From Gavia stellata (Eukaryota; Chordata; Aves; Gaviiformes; Gaviidae), in assembly GCF_030936135.1 (NCBI RefSeq), contig NC_082606.1:5155255-5219254 (forward strand): 64,000 bases of DNA. The letters are read 5' to 3'. Position 1 is the stretch's first letter. Every line of letters begins with the position of its first letter. Positions 24,501 through 39,500 of the stretch are shown here, in pieces. The notes beneath the pieces are model-generated. The model worked only from the letters and a program-made list of their open reading frames with translations. It did no database searches and was not told the DNA's origin. The position numbers and the translations under genes are program-made.

Positions 24501-27500
24501 ATGGGAATACACTAGAAATACTCTGAACCCCAAAGAAAAAACCTCTGCTGGCATCCTCTTTGATATTTAGCTGACCTCCTGAAGCACTTTTTGGCCCCAG
24601 TTTATCATAGCAGTATGTGAATACACAGTGACTGGGGTAAAACCTGTATGGAGAATTATTTTGGCACTTTCTTCCACCACAGACTCTTGTAAAATTAGAT
24701 GGCACGTGGCACCACGTCACACCCTAGGTGAAAGCCTGGCTCCTCTGAAATAGATACTCTGAAGAGTATATACGCTTAGTCCTGGTAATGATTTCTTTGT
24801 CCAAGCCCTCTTACCTCGTAGTGTGCACATTGGTCCAATTTCTTGATTTTTAGTACGTTTATTTCTGAACTGACTTGGAATATCTAGCGAAAGGTCTAGA
24901 AAAACAAAGATTTAAAAAAAAAAATTAGGGCTGAATACAACAATGCCTAATCTTTCCAGGCTAAAACTCTGGTTCAGTCATGTGACAGCTAAATGTATCA
25001 AGCTTCAGATGTATTTTTCTGCCTTAAAAGTCACCCAGTATTTTGAAAGCAAGAGGCACCTTACCTAGGAATGGGTCAAACTTTCTCGATTCAGTCCCAC
25101 ATATTAGGCAGTTGACTTCATTTTGAAGAATGCCTCCAAAAATTGCTGTGACGACCGTAGACGCTCCATTTCTAGAGAAACCACATCAGAGAGGTAAAGT
25201 CAGTCAGAATGTCTGGGCTGAATTTTCAATACCTGTTACGTGTGTACTGCTTACTACTCACCACTGCTAAGCAGAGCAGTTTTGTCCACGTGTATCAAAC
25301 AGTGACCGAGTTCATCCACCGGGCATTTCATTCACCCCACAACTGTACAGTGCAAGTATTTAGCAGCTATACTACTTTTGCTTTATCTTGTACCTGAAGA
25401 AAGTGTGAACCACATATGCTCTAGGCATATGCTCAAAATGTCAGTGTTGAAAGTATTCCAGCTGATTGCATTTCCGTAGTGGAGAGCTGATGCTTACAGG
25501 GGTACAGTATTTTAACCCTGTAATTAAGGCTGTTTCTGAAACAAAAGTTCTTCCCTCTTGGGTAGGTCGAGCATGTTTTTGGTTTAATTCTGTATCCTTT
25601 GTTACAAGCAATTTTGACTTCTTAAAGCATATTTCTGCACTTACTTCACTTCCAAAAGACAGCTTAAGTTGCATTAAGATATGGTAAACAATACACATCA
25701 TCATCATTCATTGTTCTCTATGCTTTCATAACTCTCAATCTTTTTAGCAGATTATGAAATGGACTTACTTCTCATAGCCCAATTAAAAAAAAAATCTATA
25801 TTATATTACTATACAACTTCTAAACTTGCTAGTTTGTGCTTGCAGATCTGACACCACAAGCCTGCAGAAACCTGTGTTCCTTATCTGCGCTCCACCTCCA
25901 TCTTTACAATTAATTTGAACGCTTCTTGTTGAGCGGGACATAGCTACCCCAATAAGCCAGCGCTCAGGAAGAGAGCATTCACGGCATATTTATGACTTTA
26001 CTGTAGGCATTTACGTGGCTGTGACCTTAACGTGCCCTTGACAGAAGGCAGCGTACTCTACCTCACCATGCACTTGAACAGCCACTCTCAAGACAAATTC
26101 ACAGTAGGTATGTGAACAAAGTTTAAGTTCTCCTTGGGCTTTGACATTCAAAAAATGTTGACAAAACAAAATCGGTTTAGTTTTCAAATACTCTTGAATT
26201 CTAAGAACATTTTAGATTCTTTTGTGGGATTTTTAAGCATCAGCAAAGCAACATAAGTGTGGTAAAGAGCACAGTCTGAACTCTAGGCTTTCCCTAATGA
26301 AGCATCTATAAAATCCTGCATCTCTCAGACCTGCTTACTATGTCCCTAATCGGTATAGGAAGGGAAAACTCACTCAACTCTCACGTAGGGAATCCAAGGA
26401 CTTGGGGACCAAATGTGCAGGCTGAACTGACTTTTAACATTTCTTCCTGAAGCAAATTAAAATGTTCTCTCTCTGTGACAGTTTCAATCTGAGAGAAAAC
26501 ACACCTGGGACAGAATTCAGAAACAACAGCATTTTGAGAAGTACAGAAAGAGGAGTGAAACACATGGATTACCTCTGTTTCGAGACACACAGTAACATGA
26601 AAATCAAAATTAGTAGGGGAAAAAAAAAAAGCTTCAGCTTTAACTGTGCCAAGTGATATGCAAATATAGCAAGATCACCTGCAGGAAAATGGACTTCAAA
26701 CTCGATCTGCATTGCTCACTTGTTGATCCAGGAGGTCTGCTGACAATTTAAACCTACAACTACCTGGCCATCTTTTTTGCTCCTGCATCATCCAGGCCAT
26801 CTGTCACCCTAAGACAATGCGATTGTCCGAACAAATAATTCTGTATGGGTATAGAATAGAAAATGCAAAGTTCTTTCATTTCCGAAAGACTAATGAATTA
26901 AAACATGTTTACAACTTAGCCTGTATGCTCACTCACACCTACAAAAAATGCTGATCCTTTTGAAAGGAAGCACATCCTGTAAGACGCTAATCCTTTATAA
27001 CCTGCAGCTTTGTAATTCATAACTTCTTTACAGAGGCACTAAAGAGAACTTAAAACAAGGAACCATGAGTGTGAAATTTGAGATCCACCACACACAGACC
27101 CATACAAAGGCATTAAGGTTTTGAAGGAATTAAAAAAACACTTCTTACATGCAACATTTGTTGCTTGCAGACAGACTAGAATTTTCTTGCAAAATTACTG
27201 AACGTGGAACACCATTGAAGCCACCCTGCAGTTCCAGGTGTAGATGGTCCAAAAGGTAACGCATGAACTCGTGGGCATCCTGTTGCTGGTATCCCCTTAA
27301 GAGAAAAGGAAACAACAGCACCAACATCACCAAATATACAGGTTGCTTTAGTCTCAACACACAGAGAGCACCAGGGTCACATGAAAGAACCTTTGCTTGT
27401 TTAATAACACTGAGGAGACTAACAGAGACATATGTATTTTGTACCAAAAAAGTTTTCCAAAGGCTACGTGGAAAAGTACAGCTACGTCTAGACAAACTAA

Positions 27501-30500
27501 GCGATTCTGGTCCTTCACAGCCCGCTTTCTCTCTCTCTCTCTGCATCTCTTTTTGAGGCTGGAGAAACATTTATGGATATACATTTTAGATAGGAATAGA
27601 GCTTTTAGAAAAGAACGAGGAGCCGCAGAGACATAACATTTGCTCAGGTATTCCGTTAACGTTAATTGGCCTCACCAAACTCAGTCTGTGCTGGTAACAT
27701 CCTAGGACTCCCATACATCTTAATTAAAAACACACAACAGCAGCAGTGACTTCCCCTCACTCGGGCAAAGCATTTCTCCTTTTTCTTTGTAATTGACTAT
27801 ATTTGATAAGTACCTCTGCAGAACTGTTACGAATCAGGTTCAGGCAGCACACTTCATCCCTACTTTAAAACTACTATAGATTATGGTCAATATATTGACC
27901 TCTCAAAACCTGGTAAGATTCAAAAGACAGACACCACAAACACATATTGTTCACGTGGGATTCAGAGTCCGTATTTCTGAGTGGTTTTCATTCAGCCACG
28001 GTTCCCACTCACTTTGGCTGTTCCAGGTGTTTGCTTGCCTGTTTGTTCCCCTCTCCACCAAAGCCAGCAATTTAGTCTTTGGGTGTGTTTTCCACATGCA
28101 TCTTTCAGCAACATTATGAAGTCTGAAATAATTAGTATGAAAGAGAGACTTCTTTCCTCTTCCAGGGGGGAGATGTAGAGCCACTCTCAGAAATGCACAC
28201 CTCCCCTGCGTAACCCACACACCATTTGTTGGGAGAGGGAGGTAATGGTGGGGTACCCAGAGCATCTCTTGAGCATTTGGATTTGGTAGGATAGGGCTCC
28301 AGTCTCAGGTGTGTCATGCCATCAGCAGCAATGCTCCTTAAAGAGTCACCATTATTATTTCACCACTAACAAACCTAATCAAAGGGAACAGAGAAGATAC
28401 CTTTAAAGTTATTTAAGCTAAATCGTGCATCAAATTTAGGAAACAACTGCCAGCCACTTGCCATAAGACGTCTCCTGAGATGAAGTCGGAAAGCATATGT
28501 AGTGAAACAGGGAAAGCTTTGTGCAACGCTGACATAATTATGTGCAAGTCTTTGGAGGCCTAGTTACAAAAATCCCTGCACAGCAGAGTTGGCTTTCCCT
28601 CTTCCTCTTGCCCGTTCTTTTAAGCTGCTTTATCATGCCTCCCCTGCCCCTTTTCCTCCTCACTACTCCACCTAAGTATTGGCAGTTAAGTGTCACGTAG
28701 GAATGTCTGGTAAAGAACAACAGAGATGTTTTTTATGCTACTGCTCCAGAGAGGGAAAATGTCCGTAAGACTCATGGCACAGTACCCAGAGTTGGAGAGA
28801 AATAAGAACAGACTCGGTGCAACAGAAGTATGCAACGTGAGGCTGATGTGCTTAGTGAAGAACATAGGTATGTCCTACAAAAGTATTCCTAGGAGGTAAC
28901 AAAATAAAAATGAAATAAATAAAGAATTGCAGTAATGTTTTCTTCCAAACTAGCAGCTTTAGAAGAAATCACCAAGTCTGCACACAGATATTATATTGCA
29001 GCGCCCCAAAAATCAGCAGCAGCATTACCTACCTTTTACAACAGAAAACCTGGCACACAGAAACACTGCTGTGCTTCACCAGGCCAGAGTTCTGTACAGC
29101 CAAAAATAGGACTTAATTCTCCCAAAGTTGCAAGATAATTATATGTTACGATGAAATAAGGTAGCAAAACAGAACTCTGCTTCAAAGCTGCATGTTAACT
29201 GTGCACACTGTAGGATAATTCTGAAGTTGCTGAGGTAACACAGGATTTACTTAGTTTACTGAATACAGATCTCTTCAATTTAATAAACATATAGGCAATC
29301 ATAATAAACAGCAGAATATGAAATTTATGGAAAGTCTTTGCTTCAGACACCTTTTCAACATTAAATTCCTCATAAAAGAGCTCTGAAGTATAAGGCAGCC
29401 TCGCTTTGCAACAAATTTGATGAAATAACCTTTGGAATCATTCCATATTATTGGTTGTGCTCCTGGTACATGTGTTTATACTTGCATACAAATATGTTAA
29501 TTATAGATGAAAGATTCTTTGGATTTGTTAAAAAGCCTAAGTATAGATACAGATCTTTAAAAGCACAGGATGATGTGGACAATGCACTGTTTAAAATAAA
29601 CTACGATCTAAAAGCCCGTCAGCAAAAAGCATAGTTTCTCTGATAGTCAGCATGTGTAATAAAACTGAGCTCCATCCACCTGAAGCAATTAAATTCAAGC
29701 CCATCCCTGACATTCCTTTTCCTACCGGCAACAAGACAGGATATAAAGAGGAACAGTTACTAGGAAAACAGAGCATACTATTTATACAGCAGTAAATTGG
29801 CAAAATACACATCTTGCAACTCAGCATGAGGCTACAGAACTATCTCAGCACACAGCAGAATGACAGCAGCAGACTCTGTCCCACAGTCAAGGGGCAGGCC
29901 TTCCACAGCAGCGTTAGAACTCAGAGGCACTCCAGTTGTGCTTACAGTAACTACAAATGATATTCTCTACTCCCTGTATGCAATATGCAGCAGAGGGCCA
30001 TGGAGTGCATCAGCAGCAGTTTTTTCTATAACCACCTGTAAGAAGAACAGCACTTGCAGTCCTTGGAGGCAGGCACAACGTGCCTTTAACAACTGAAATC
30101 TCCTTGGGCTAGAACAATTAAACCAGGTTTCCACCCATGTTCCCTCCCCCTGCCCTGTCACTTCAGGTTTCATAAGCACAAGCCAAAGAGGCGGGTTCGC
30201 CGTTAACATGCTACCGGCTCCAGCTTTCTTCCACGTGTTTGTCCACCCACCTTCTCCCCCCCATCTCTCAAGAAGTGCACAAGGTACAACTGGAATTGTA
30301 GCACCATTAGCTTGTACAAGGTACAATTAAGCACTGAACAAATTCAAATTTTCTCCCTGGATCATGTGGGAGCAGGGGTCTACTGAGCAGGTGACTCTAT
30401 TCTCCATGTGATTTAATGAGTGCTTTCATCAATTCATCCCGGACATGTTCCCAGCTAACTGGGAGGGGAGGGGGAGAACCCCAAGAAACAGCACTTTTTC

Positions 30501-33500
30501 TTTTAAGAGCTGCGACAGAACCCACAGTGCTGAAAATTCGCTTGAGGAACTTTAATGAACTGGTTTCTCACTTAGTCTAACAAGAATTGTAGTTAAGACT
30601 GTAATAGGGAAACTGGTCAAGAACGTTATGGATGATGTTCATGTGCCTATAATGTTTTGGTTGCTGCTTGCAACTACTGGTATTAAACTTCCTTGATTCT
30701 CATAAGCCAAGTGAAACCTATTTGGCAGTGTGAAGAACAGAATAAATAGATTTGTGTTATTTGGGTTACTCGTTGAGCAGATGTGTTCACAGCATCTTTT
30801 CAGCACTGCTGGAGATGTAACAGGTAACAGAACATCTTTACTACCTGAGAACACAGAGCAACTTACCTTCATCACAATATATCCTAACAGGTTTCAGTGC
30901 TCCTTTGAAAGAGGTTCAGGGGCCAGGACAGGGAGACCTTAGAGAGGAACGATACTTTGATTTACTCGGGTAACCTTCTTTTTCCCTTTCTTTTTATTGT
31001 CTTTTTTGTCAGTATAGGCACAAAACGCCTGTTACGCACAAGATTTTTTTTCTTACAGCCAGTATTTTGAGAGAATCAAGGAAGTTTCGGCCAGTATATT
31101 TGCATTGAGGCCTGTAGGTGCTGTGCCTTTTTTAATCCAACTACATCACTTTCTTATTGCAGCCAAGCTTAGGTTCTGTCAACACCATCCACTTGGCACT
31201 AACCTACCAGTCATTATCTTGATTCTTCTGCCCCTTGGAGCACTGACTCAGAGGTACAACTACTACTATTTTATTATTTGAGATGTTTGTCCTCTCCGAC
31301 ACTGCTACATGGAGCATGAGGTAGAAGGGTGGGGAAAAAAAGCACTATCAAAGTGAAGATCCTTTTCAAAGCGTATCTGTGGGCATATGAGAAAGCTGCA
31401 TAGAGTGCATCCCACAGATTCAGCAAATTTTAGAGTAGGACACCAGCAAGAGAAGGTTGCAATCAAGAATATTGTTCTTCTTCTACAAAACTTACCTAAA
31501 ATTTGGCATGATTTTCCAAACAACGTAAAATAGAGACTCTGGACTAAATGCTGTTTGGCTTCCTTGCCATAAAGCACAGAGTGTCTTTCTGAATTCTTCT
31601 ACCAATGACCTAGAAAGAAAGTAACAGCTGGTTATTAATATGTGTTTGTGTTATAACCCTTAGAGGTTTACTAGCTCAATGGTACAAATATCAGACATTA
31701 CTTTGGTTAAGGTTGTAATGACTGGGTAAATATTCTTTCCAGTACATCAAAGATTTTATGTCCAAAATCCTACCCATAATGCTGGAGAGACACACAGGTT
31801 AGGAAAATTACATTTCAGTTGTTGAGGACTCACCTGGAGATCTATCCACCTTTCGCCATTTTACTGTAGACTCTGCTAACATCATCCCTTTAACACTTGC
31901 TCAAACAAGCTACAGATACTCTTGATTCTTTTTTTTTTTTTTTTTTTTTAAATACGTTCACTTGCAGACACATCCCCATGACCGTATTTTGGCTGTAAGT
32001 AACATAATGTCTGGAGTACATATAACTAGCACTTCTTAACCTTACTTTAAACGCAGTTACACTGCAGTGCTTTCTGATGTACCCAACTGCTTCCCCCTGC
32101 AGCACCAGACCTACATAAGCAAACTCCAAGTGATACAAGTTTCTTTTTTTGCATAGCCAACTATTTTTTTGTGACTCTGTCCTCCCCCGAATAATTTTTT
32201 TACGATTCTGCAACACTGAAAGCGTATAGTGGCTCTACTACCCAAGCATTTGCCGTTTTCCATCAAGTTCAGTGCTAACAAGGAGCATGCAACTTACACA
32301 TTGTTATCGCCCTGGCTCCTGGTATGGTAAGTTCGCCTGCCTGCCGTCTTCCCATTCCTTAGCTCCACAGCAGGCAACTCTTTGAAGTAACAGCAGAACT
32401 GCTGAATGTTACTATGGAAAAAGGAAAAATGAATGAAATCCTTAAAGGGCAGAGAAAAGAGAGAGTATTTTATGTATTCTGGAGCCTGTTCTTTGAAATG
32501 CATAAACACAACTTCATGCAGAGAGAGAGGATGGCAATCATGAACAGTTCAAGGTACAAGAAATACTGTAGCAAACACTCATCTTCTGTAAGTGACTGAG
32601 CAGATCTGTAAATATCATCATCATCCCAGCTACCTCAAATAATTACATTTTGGCTCGGCTTTGACCAAGAGATACCATGGCAGAGGGAAGTATCAGAAGG
32701 CATTCACTAACAAACCAGACTGCATCTGCTGAGGAGGTTAACGCCGTGTCTACCAACACCTATCAATCCTAACCTCTGCTACCACAGTCCCAGCAACGGA
32801 ATGTAAGCAGCATGTGCGTCAACTGCAGTCAGTGAACCCTGAATGATGGAAAAGACAATGGAGACCAATCAGTCCTGCTACAGCTCGACTCAGTGGTCTC
32901 CCAGCAAAGTAGGCAAATTCAGAAATGCAAAAGGACAATTACAGAGCAGCGGTGGTCTCGGCACCAACGACATGAGGTCCAACACCTCAGCACTGTAGAA
33001 ACTGTTCTCCTACCCACTTCCATAAGACCCCATCCCTCAAAGCACTGTCGCTGCTTTTACAGCGACCGTAAGCATCAACATGTTTCAACATCCTCGCGAT
33101 GAAAGGGCAGTCTCTTTTTCCGCTGAGGATACAGTGGGCTTCCTCTGGAATGCAGGAAGTCCCTCACACTGTGAAGCGCAATACCTGCACACACCCATGC
33201 CTGCAAATCCAGGTACACTTTCATACAGCGGTAACTTGCCAAATTCCCTTGCCTAATGCTACCACACACAACCACTCTCAACAGAGGCGTGGGGAAAGCT
33301 TCGGAGGTACCTGAGCGACTGAAGAATTGCATTCATGAAACACGTATTCCCCAGGTTCCGAAGGCCTGTGGCACAAAGGGCAGTGGTGCTTCCCTGGAAG
33401 TGAGAATGGTTAAATTAAAGAAAGACTTACCATTGCTCCCCCACTTTCTCCCCACAGAGCTGTTACTGTTCTATCAGTGTAGATTTAAACAAAAATAAAC

Positions 33501-36500
33501 TACACTGTTTGAAAAGTGCAGCTTCAAAGCCAAAGCAACCACCTCACCAGCTCAAACTGCCTTGAAGCTCCATCTGGACATGAAACCTGTTTCTTACTCA
33601 TTCCTGTCAACAGAAAACTATACTACATCTTTTCCTGTGCAAATAAATCTAGAACAGGACAACGAAGAGTTAATCACAGGCTTTTATTGCCAAGTATTTT
33701 TGTGTACGTATGTTAAATATTCACATTCTAATAATGTTCAGTGAGAATCGGACAGCAATTTCCCTAAAGTGTCTTTGAAAAATGAAAATACCAATCCTTA
33801 TCCATCTAGTCCCATGTCTAATATGCACAGTGCGGCAGCTGGCAGGTTGTTTTTAAGCCACCAGCACTAGCCTGCTCTCTTGGTGGGATTTTGTGGTAGC
33901 CAGGAGGGTTTTTGAAAGACAGACAATGGCAATTATTTGGGAAAGAAACAGTCAAGTTAGACCATGCAAAGAAAAAGCAATGTGTTGAATAAAGAGGAAC
34001 AAAATATACACCATTTACAGTCTAGGAGTTTCAACAGGTTAGAGGAATGTTACCCACAGATGAGCCTGCTTTTTGTCAAATAATCTTCAGGGTGGGCTGG
34101 GAGGAGAGGGAAGAGAAATGTGGACAGTGTGGCATTTATGATTTCTAGAAGCTGCAACACTTGGGACACATTCCATTGTCTACAAAATACCACACTGAAA
34201 GTTCATCAAATTTTTTGGGCGTTCTTCATTGTTCTAACAGAATTTAAAAGCTAGACTATCTTGTGGTAGTAGTAATAGTAGTAGTAGTATCTCAAAACGA
34301 ACGTATTACTTGACACCAAAGACTGCATGCAAATCCAGGTTACCAAATACGTATTAACAGTGTTCCAATAAAACTTCTTTCCCCTCCCCAAATCTACCAC
34401 AAACATCATCTCTGGTGAAGAACTAATGACAGCAGGATTCTTGTGTATACATTGTTATTTATGCTTATTTACATAAGCAATTTACCAATTCAGTAAGTTG
34501 TTTCAAGAGAGACCTGTTTTCCAATAAAGGAAGAAAACCTTTAAAGTACAAACACCACAGTGTCCTTAGCATATTCTTTTCTCACTCTTGCCCAGGGCGA
34601 GACAGCAGGGTATTAATGCAAACAGCAGTGCCCTGCCTTTTCTAGATAAGGATCCAATGTGCCAACAATAAAAAGATCATCTGCCCCCACATGCAATATT
34701 CAAGTATTAATAAAACCGAGAAAACAGCACAGACTAAGAAGAATAAAAGCAAGATTAAGTTCATGCCTTCTAATTCTGTGTTCTCCATATCTAAAATGTT
34801 GCCTAGAATTTTCCTTCTGGTTTTTACTGGCTTTGAGCTTTCCAGACAATGATGCTGTGTGTTGCCATAGCAAAAAACCCCCACTATTTCTCCCAGGCTT
34901 CCTTAATCACCCCAAGATTGGGACAGTACAGGAAGCATACACGGCACATTCAGAGGACCCTAAATTGACTGTAGGTAGTGCATTCTTAAAGTAACTAAAT
35001 CCCTACAGACTTTGCAAAACAGCAGCTGACTGCTTTGCTCCCACCCCACCCTCTTATTTCCATTCTTACTTCTCTCGAGAACAATTTCTCTTCAGAATCA
35101 GGTAATAGCAGAAGACAGCTATTACTTCACCCCCCTCTGACTACATTGCTGTCCTGCAGCCCCAAGGGCCGAGGAGAAATAGCTCTGCTCTGCCATTCCT
35201 TCTGGCCAAGGCTGAAAATGAAGCAGTTGCATACAGCTGGGTCAGTATCTCCCCTCTCCCTCCCTAAAATCTGGGAGAAACTACAAAGATTAGAAACTCC
35301 CTCAACCCAAACTGTGGAAAATGGAGACATTTGGTTTGGGGCATTCTTTGTCTGGAAGAAACTATGTAGCCCTTCAGCTATCCAGCAAGGGCTGGATCGT
35401 CCTCTCCTGGGTTCTATTTTGCAGATGTGAAGTTAAAATAGCAGGAAGATGAGAGATGAGAGTGAGAAAAGCTTTTGGAATAGTCCACAGTTCCTTTTGA
35501 AAGCAAGTTTTACTAAGCTTTTTTAAAGATTTGTTCATTTTTTACTTTTTCCTAACAATTACTCTCTTATCCCCCTAGAAAAAGACTGTACACCTGCTTC
35601 TCTGCCTTCTGCGCAGGGGAAAAAAAAAAAGAAAAGGAAAAAAAAAAGAAAAAAGAGACAACAAAGCCCCCTTGTCTGCTCAGAAAAGTCTTATGTCTAA
35701 CTCTGTTTTAAGCCCAACAGGTACTATCTCCTTCTGATTTTGCTGATCCCACCAAGCTCAAACTGCCCTGAAGCTCTATCTTGACATGAAACCCTTCTTA
35801 AGCACAAGGAAGCTCTAAGTCTTGGTCAGCAGCAATACAGCAGAATATCAAACATTATTTTGTGAGAAGGGGCTCTTCTAGGTGTGTGGTCAGGAGATGA
35901 GAAAGACAAAGTGCACCAAGCAGAATTTAGGTTGCTGACTGTAAGTATTTCAAGTCTAGGCCAGCTGTAAGTCTCTACAGGTTTAGAAAAACCCCTTAAA
36001 CTCACTGTACCAGATTCATCGTACTTACATTTACTTTTAGTAACTTGCTGTTCAGAGATGAGTTTTCCAATAGCTTTCTTTTCCTATGTCTGTCTGATGT
36101 AAAGGCTGAACTGTTGGAAAGTAATTAAAAGAGGTTACTTACCACAAAAACAAAATACTGTGTTTGAAATGGACAATAATCATCCTAATGTTTAACACAG
36201 TGATTAAATCTGCCATCAGTTGTCATTAAGACAGCAAAGAGCTTCCTGCTCGCAACATAGGCTTTTCATAGTCTTAAACCAGACTGCATCTCCCTCAGAG
36301 TACAGGCACACATCCTATTTTCAACACTAATGTCCAAGTTCATTGCAGTAAGTTATGCACGTGGCCTGAAGAGTGGCCTTATTAGCATGCTACTTTTCAT
36401 CTAAAATATTGATCTTTTTCCTAAATCAAAGGAATACTTAATACAGAATTTCTCATAAAATACTTCTGTCCAAAGAAGCACCTAAGCCTCTAGAACGAAA

Positions 36501-39500
36501 ACTTCAAAAAAAAATCAGGACAAAGTTACCAAAATCCAAAAATATCTCGAGAGCTAGCACTTATGTATTATAGCTGACTTCTCTTACTTAAGTAAAAATA
36601 CATCAGGTTATAACATTTGTGTAATACTAATACAATGTTACAAGAACAATTAGTTATTCTTTTCCACATCACTGGAAATTACTGGCCCCTCAATTCTACC
36701 AGTTTATGACCTCTCTCTAATCTAATAGCCAAATCATAACTTGTTCCAGATTGTAGGGTTGGGGTTTTTTTCCAATTTTTTTAATTAAAAAGCCCTCCAA
36801 ACATTCAAAAACTGTCATTACACACAATGGAAGCCTCCACGGTATCATTTTCCTCCCAAAGAGCTAGACATCCCGGACATTTCCAAAGTACTAACGTGCA
36901 CTTCTCATTATGCTGAAACATCTTTACATCTCATTACATACTTAAGAAGCCCATCGAAGCCCATCAAAAAGAGAATGGAAAATAATGAAAATGTTAATAT
37001 CACCGACAGAATAAGTGACACACTTAACTCAGGGAGGATCCAGAGACTTCCCAAAAATCACAGCAACTTCTTAGCAGAAGTCCTATTTGAACCCTGGGGC
37101 ATTCAAATGTATTTGGAAGCACTGTATGCACATGTACTTCTACTGAGTATTATGTAAGATTTCCAAGCAAACTGTGAAAAGACTATTTACTATCTTGTAC
37201 TGGCCACAGCATCTGCATCACAAAGATTGTAATATCTACTTCTCAGTGGAACGGTGCCAGATAAAGGCAGAGGAAAAACATGTCTCTTCTGTACAGTTCC
37301 AAGTTCGTAAGCCTTCTTATTCTTTTTGTTTGGAAACCAAACTACGCAATTAATACAGAGAGTACTTTCACCTCCATTTTCACTTCAATTTCTCTGCTCC
37401 AGAAACTTACTCTGGTTTTGAGAAAACTATGATTCTGTTCTGGAAATTCTCTCCCATTTATACGGAAAAAGACAGTCCTTACTGGCTAGGTAGCAAGAAA
37501 GTTAACCGGTATCTAAATTCCTGTATCACTATACACTGCTTCTACACAATTCACTGTATAAGAAACAAAACACACGAGATCAGCCAAATCCATTCGTTCT
37601 GCACCTCTGCTTCTCAGGGATGAAAAGGGTATTTAAACATACACAGCATTACAGACACAGAAGGACCCAAATATATATATATATGAAATACAGATATACA
37701 TATAAAACAGAAATACCACTTAAATGATGCAGTATTAACAAGCCTACCCAAAGCAGTCTGGATGTAAACAAACTACTTACTTTTCCAAGTTCTGTAGGTG
37801 TTCTCTGACCTTCTGCACCAGGCCCAGCTTGGTATCATTGACTACAAAATCATCACAGCGATAACTGCAAGAAAAACGTCTATCAGAACGTGCAAAGGAT
37901 TTAAATGAATTACTCCAAAACAGTCATGCAAGCCTACATGCGGGAAGCACTGAAGTGATTCAGTAGAAGATTACAAGGGCAACAGGGGAGCACCCACTTA
38001 CATACTGAGCTTGGTTCCCTCTAAAAACTACCCTATAGCAAGAGAATGTTCAGGCACTATCTTATTACATGTTTCTTTCTTCCAGCTCAGTTCTTGATTA
38101 GAAATCAGAAGCATGATATACTGCTTGTCCCGATGCAGAATTCCAGTTCAACAACAATTCAAGCGTACGGTATAACCAAAAGCAGCACTAGTAGACAATC
38201 CACAGAAGATTTATCAGAAAAATCAACTGACATCAGGTAAACAGAATACAAAGTTTTTATTAATGTATAGCATAAATCAATTTATTTTAATACTGTAAAG
38301 CTATCATTAAAACCCAAGGTGCTGAACAGATACACACATAGTGTAAAAGTTTCTGCTACGGAAGAAAGACCTGGGAAGGTACACTAAGAGATTACGTCAT
38401 TTGTCCAAAGTCACACCAGAAGTCTGTGGCAACTCGCACCTCGTGCTTCAAGCTCAAGTATCACTCAGCCTCTCATATAGTTTTTATATATACAGAAACT
38501 CTAATAAAACTTAAGCTAGTATTTTGAGCTTTTTCAGGGTAAGTGTGCAAAAGTAAGTAACTGAGCTGAAATAGAGAGAGAAGCTGACCCCCCCATTGCC
38601 TCAAAGCAAGGGTAAAGTGAAGCCAAATCAAAATGGGCTCTCAGCAGAAGCAAGGGTTGCAAAAGTCTACAATCCTATGACGTTCTACAAAGATCTCACA
38701 TTTCCCAAGAAGCAAAGGTGTTTATTATAATTTAATATTCAAACTGTGGGCCTGTAACACCTCATATAGTGCACAAAGGCAAAGGTTACAGGCCGTTTCT
38801 AAAGGGGGAGGAGGGTTTTTTAGGGAATGCTGAAGAAAACCCTACACCTAATTTCACTATTTTCCTGAGTACACATAAATCCAAAGTGCACATGTTGATT
38901 TGAGGAAATGAAAGGAGAGAGTAGCAATGAAAACTGTCACAAGGAAAACACTGTTGCAAGATGGCATTACTTCTGCTGCTTTGCTGTATTTTAAAATCCC
39001 TTGCATTTCTTGCCCCCACAAAAAGGGGGAATAGAGGTCCCAGAGTGATGTGGACCCTCTTATCCATGGCTCCTTCTTCCATTTGTGAAGGAAAGATGAT
39101 GCCTGCACACAGGGGTGAGGTAGTAGAAAGGGGAGAGGAAGAAAGGACAAAAATCCCTTAGAACCAAGAAACAGAAATGCTACAGTCAGTAAGAAAGCCC
39201 AGCCCTGCAGAATCCACACCTGCACATCGGTAAACCAAGAATTCTGTGCAGCCTCCTCGAGTCTCTCTCAAAAGAGGCAATCAGCAGAGCAGCAGCCTTA
39301 CTGCTGTGCACAGGAGCTGCAGGTGACATTTCACAGTACTCTCGCAGGGTTAGCCAAAAGCTGGCTCAAGAACTAGATAACCTGTATTTTGGCATGAGAA
39401 ACAGGAAGGTAAGAAAAGACTTAACACCACTTGCACCAGCTCATTTGACAGCGCTGAGACAAAAAAGGAGCAGAGACTTACCACAACTTCCCTTGCCCCT

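Larger units (their letters stand above)
21547..27148 (-). other. USP3: USP3 introns 9-14
   Basis: Introns 21547-23223, 23292-23410, 23525-23703, 23823-24814, 24896-25064 and 25172-27148, all GT-AG on the - strand. AT-rich sequence. Besides short A/T runs I see no gene, transposon or RNA in them. Confidence 0.85.
27296..37780 (-). other. USP3: USP3 introns 4-8
   Basis: Introns 27296-31495, 31610-32297, 32412-33310, 33394-36028 and 36111-37780. Contents noted: a TC repeat (27527-27542), a T21 tract (31929-31949), a TAG-type microsatellite (34266-34290), an A-rich block (35620-35657) and two related copies of a roughly 50-base segment (33545 and 35750). No further coding sequence recognised. 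Confidence 0.8.

Noticed and set aside
27296-27570. In-frame open extension upstream of USP3 exon 9 (about 92 codons)
   Set aside because: The exon 9 acceptor is clear and the phase joins exactly to exon 8; the extension is intron sequence open by chance.
31929-31949. T21 tract considered as the poly(A) tail of a - strand processed pseudogene
   Set aside because: No retrocopy body, second flank or target-site duplication could be seen beside it.
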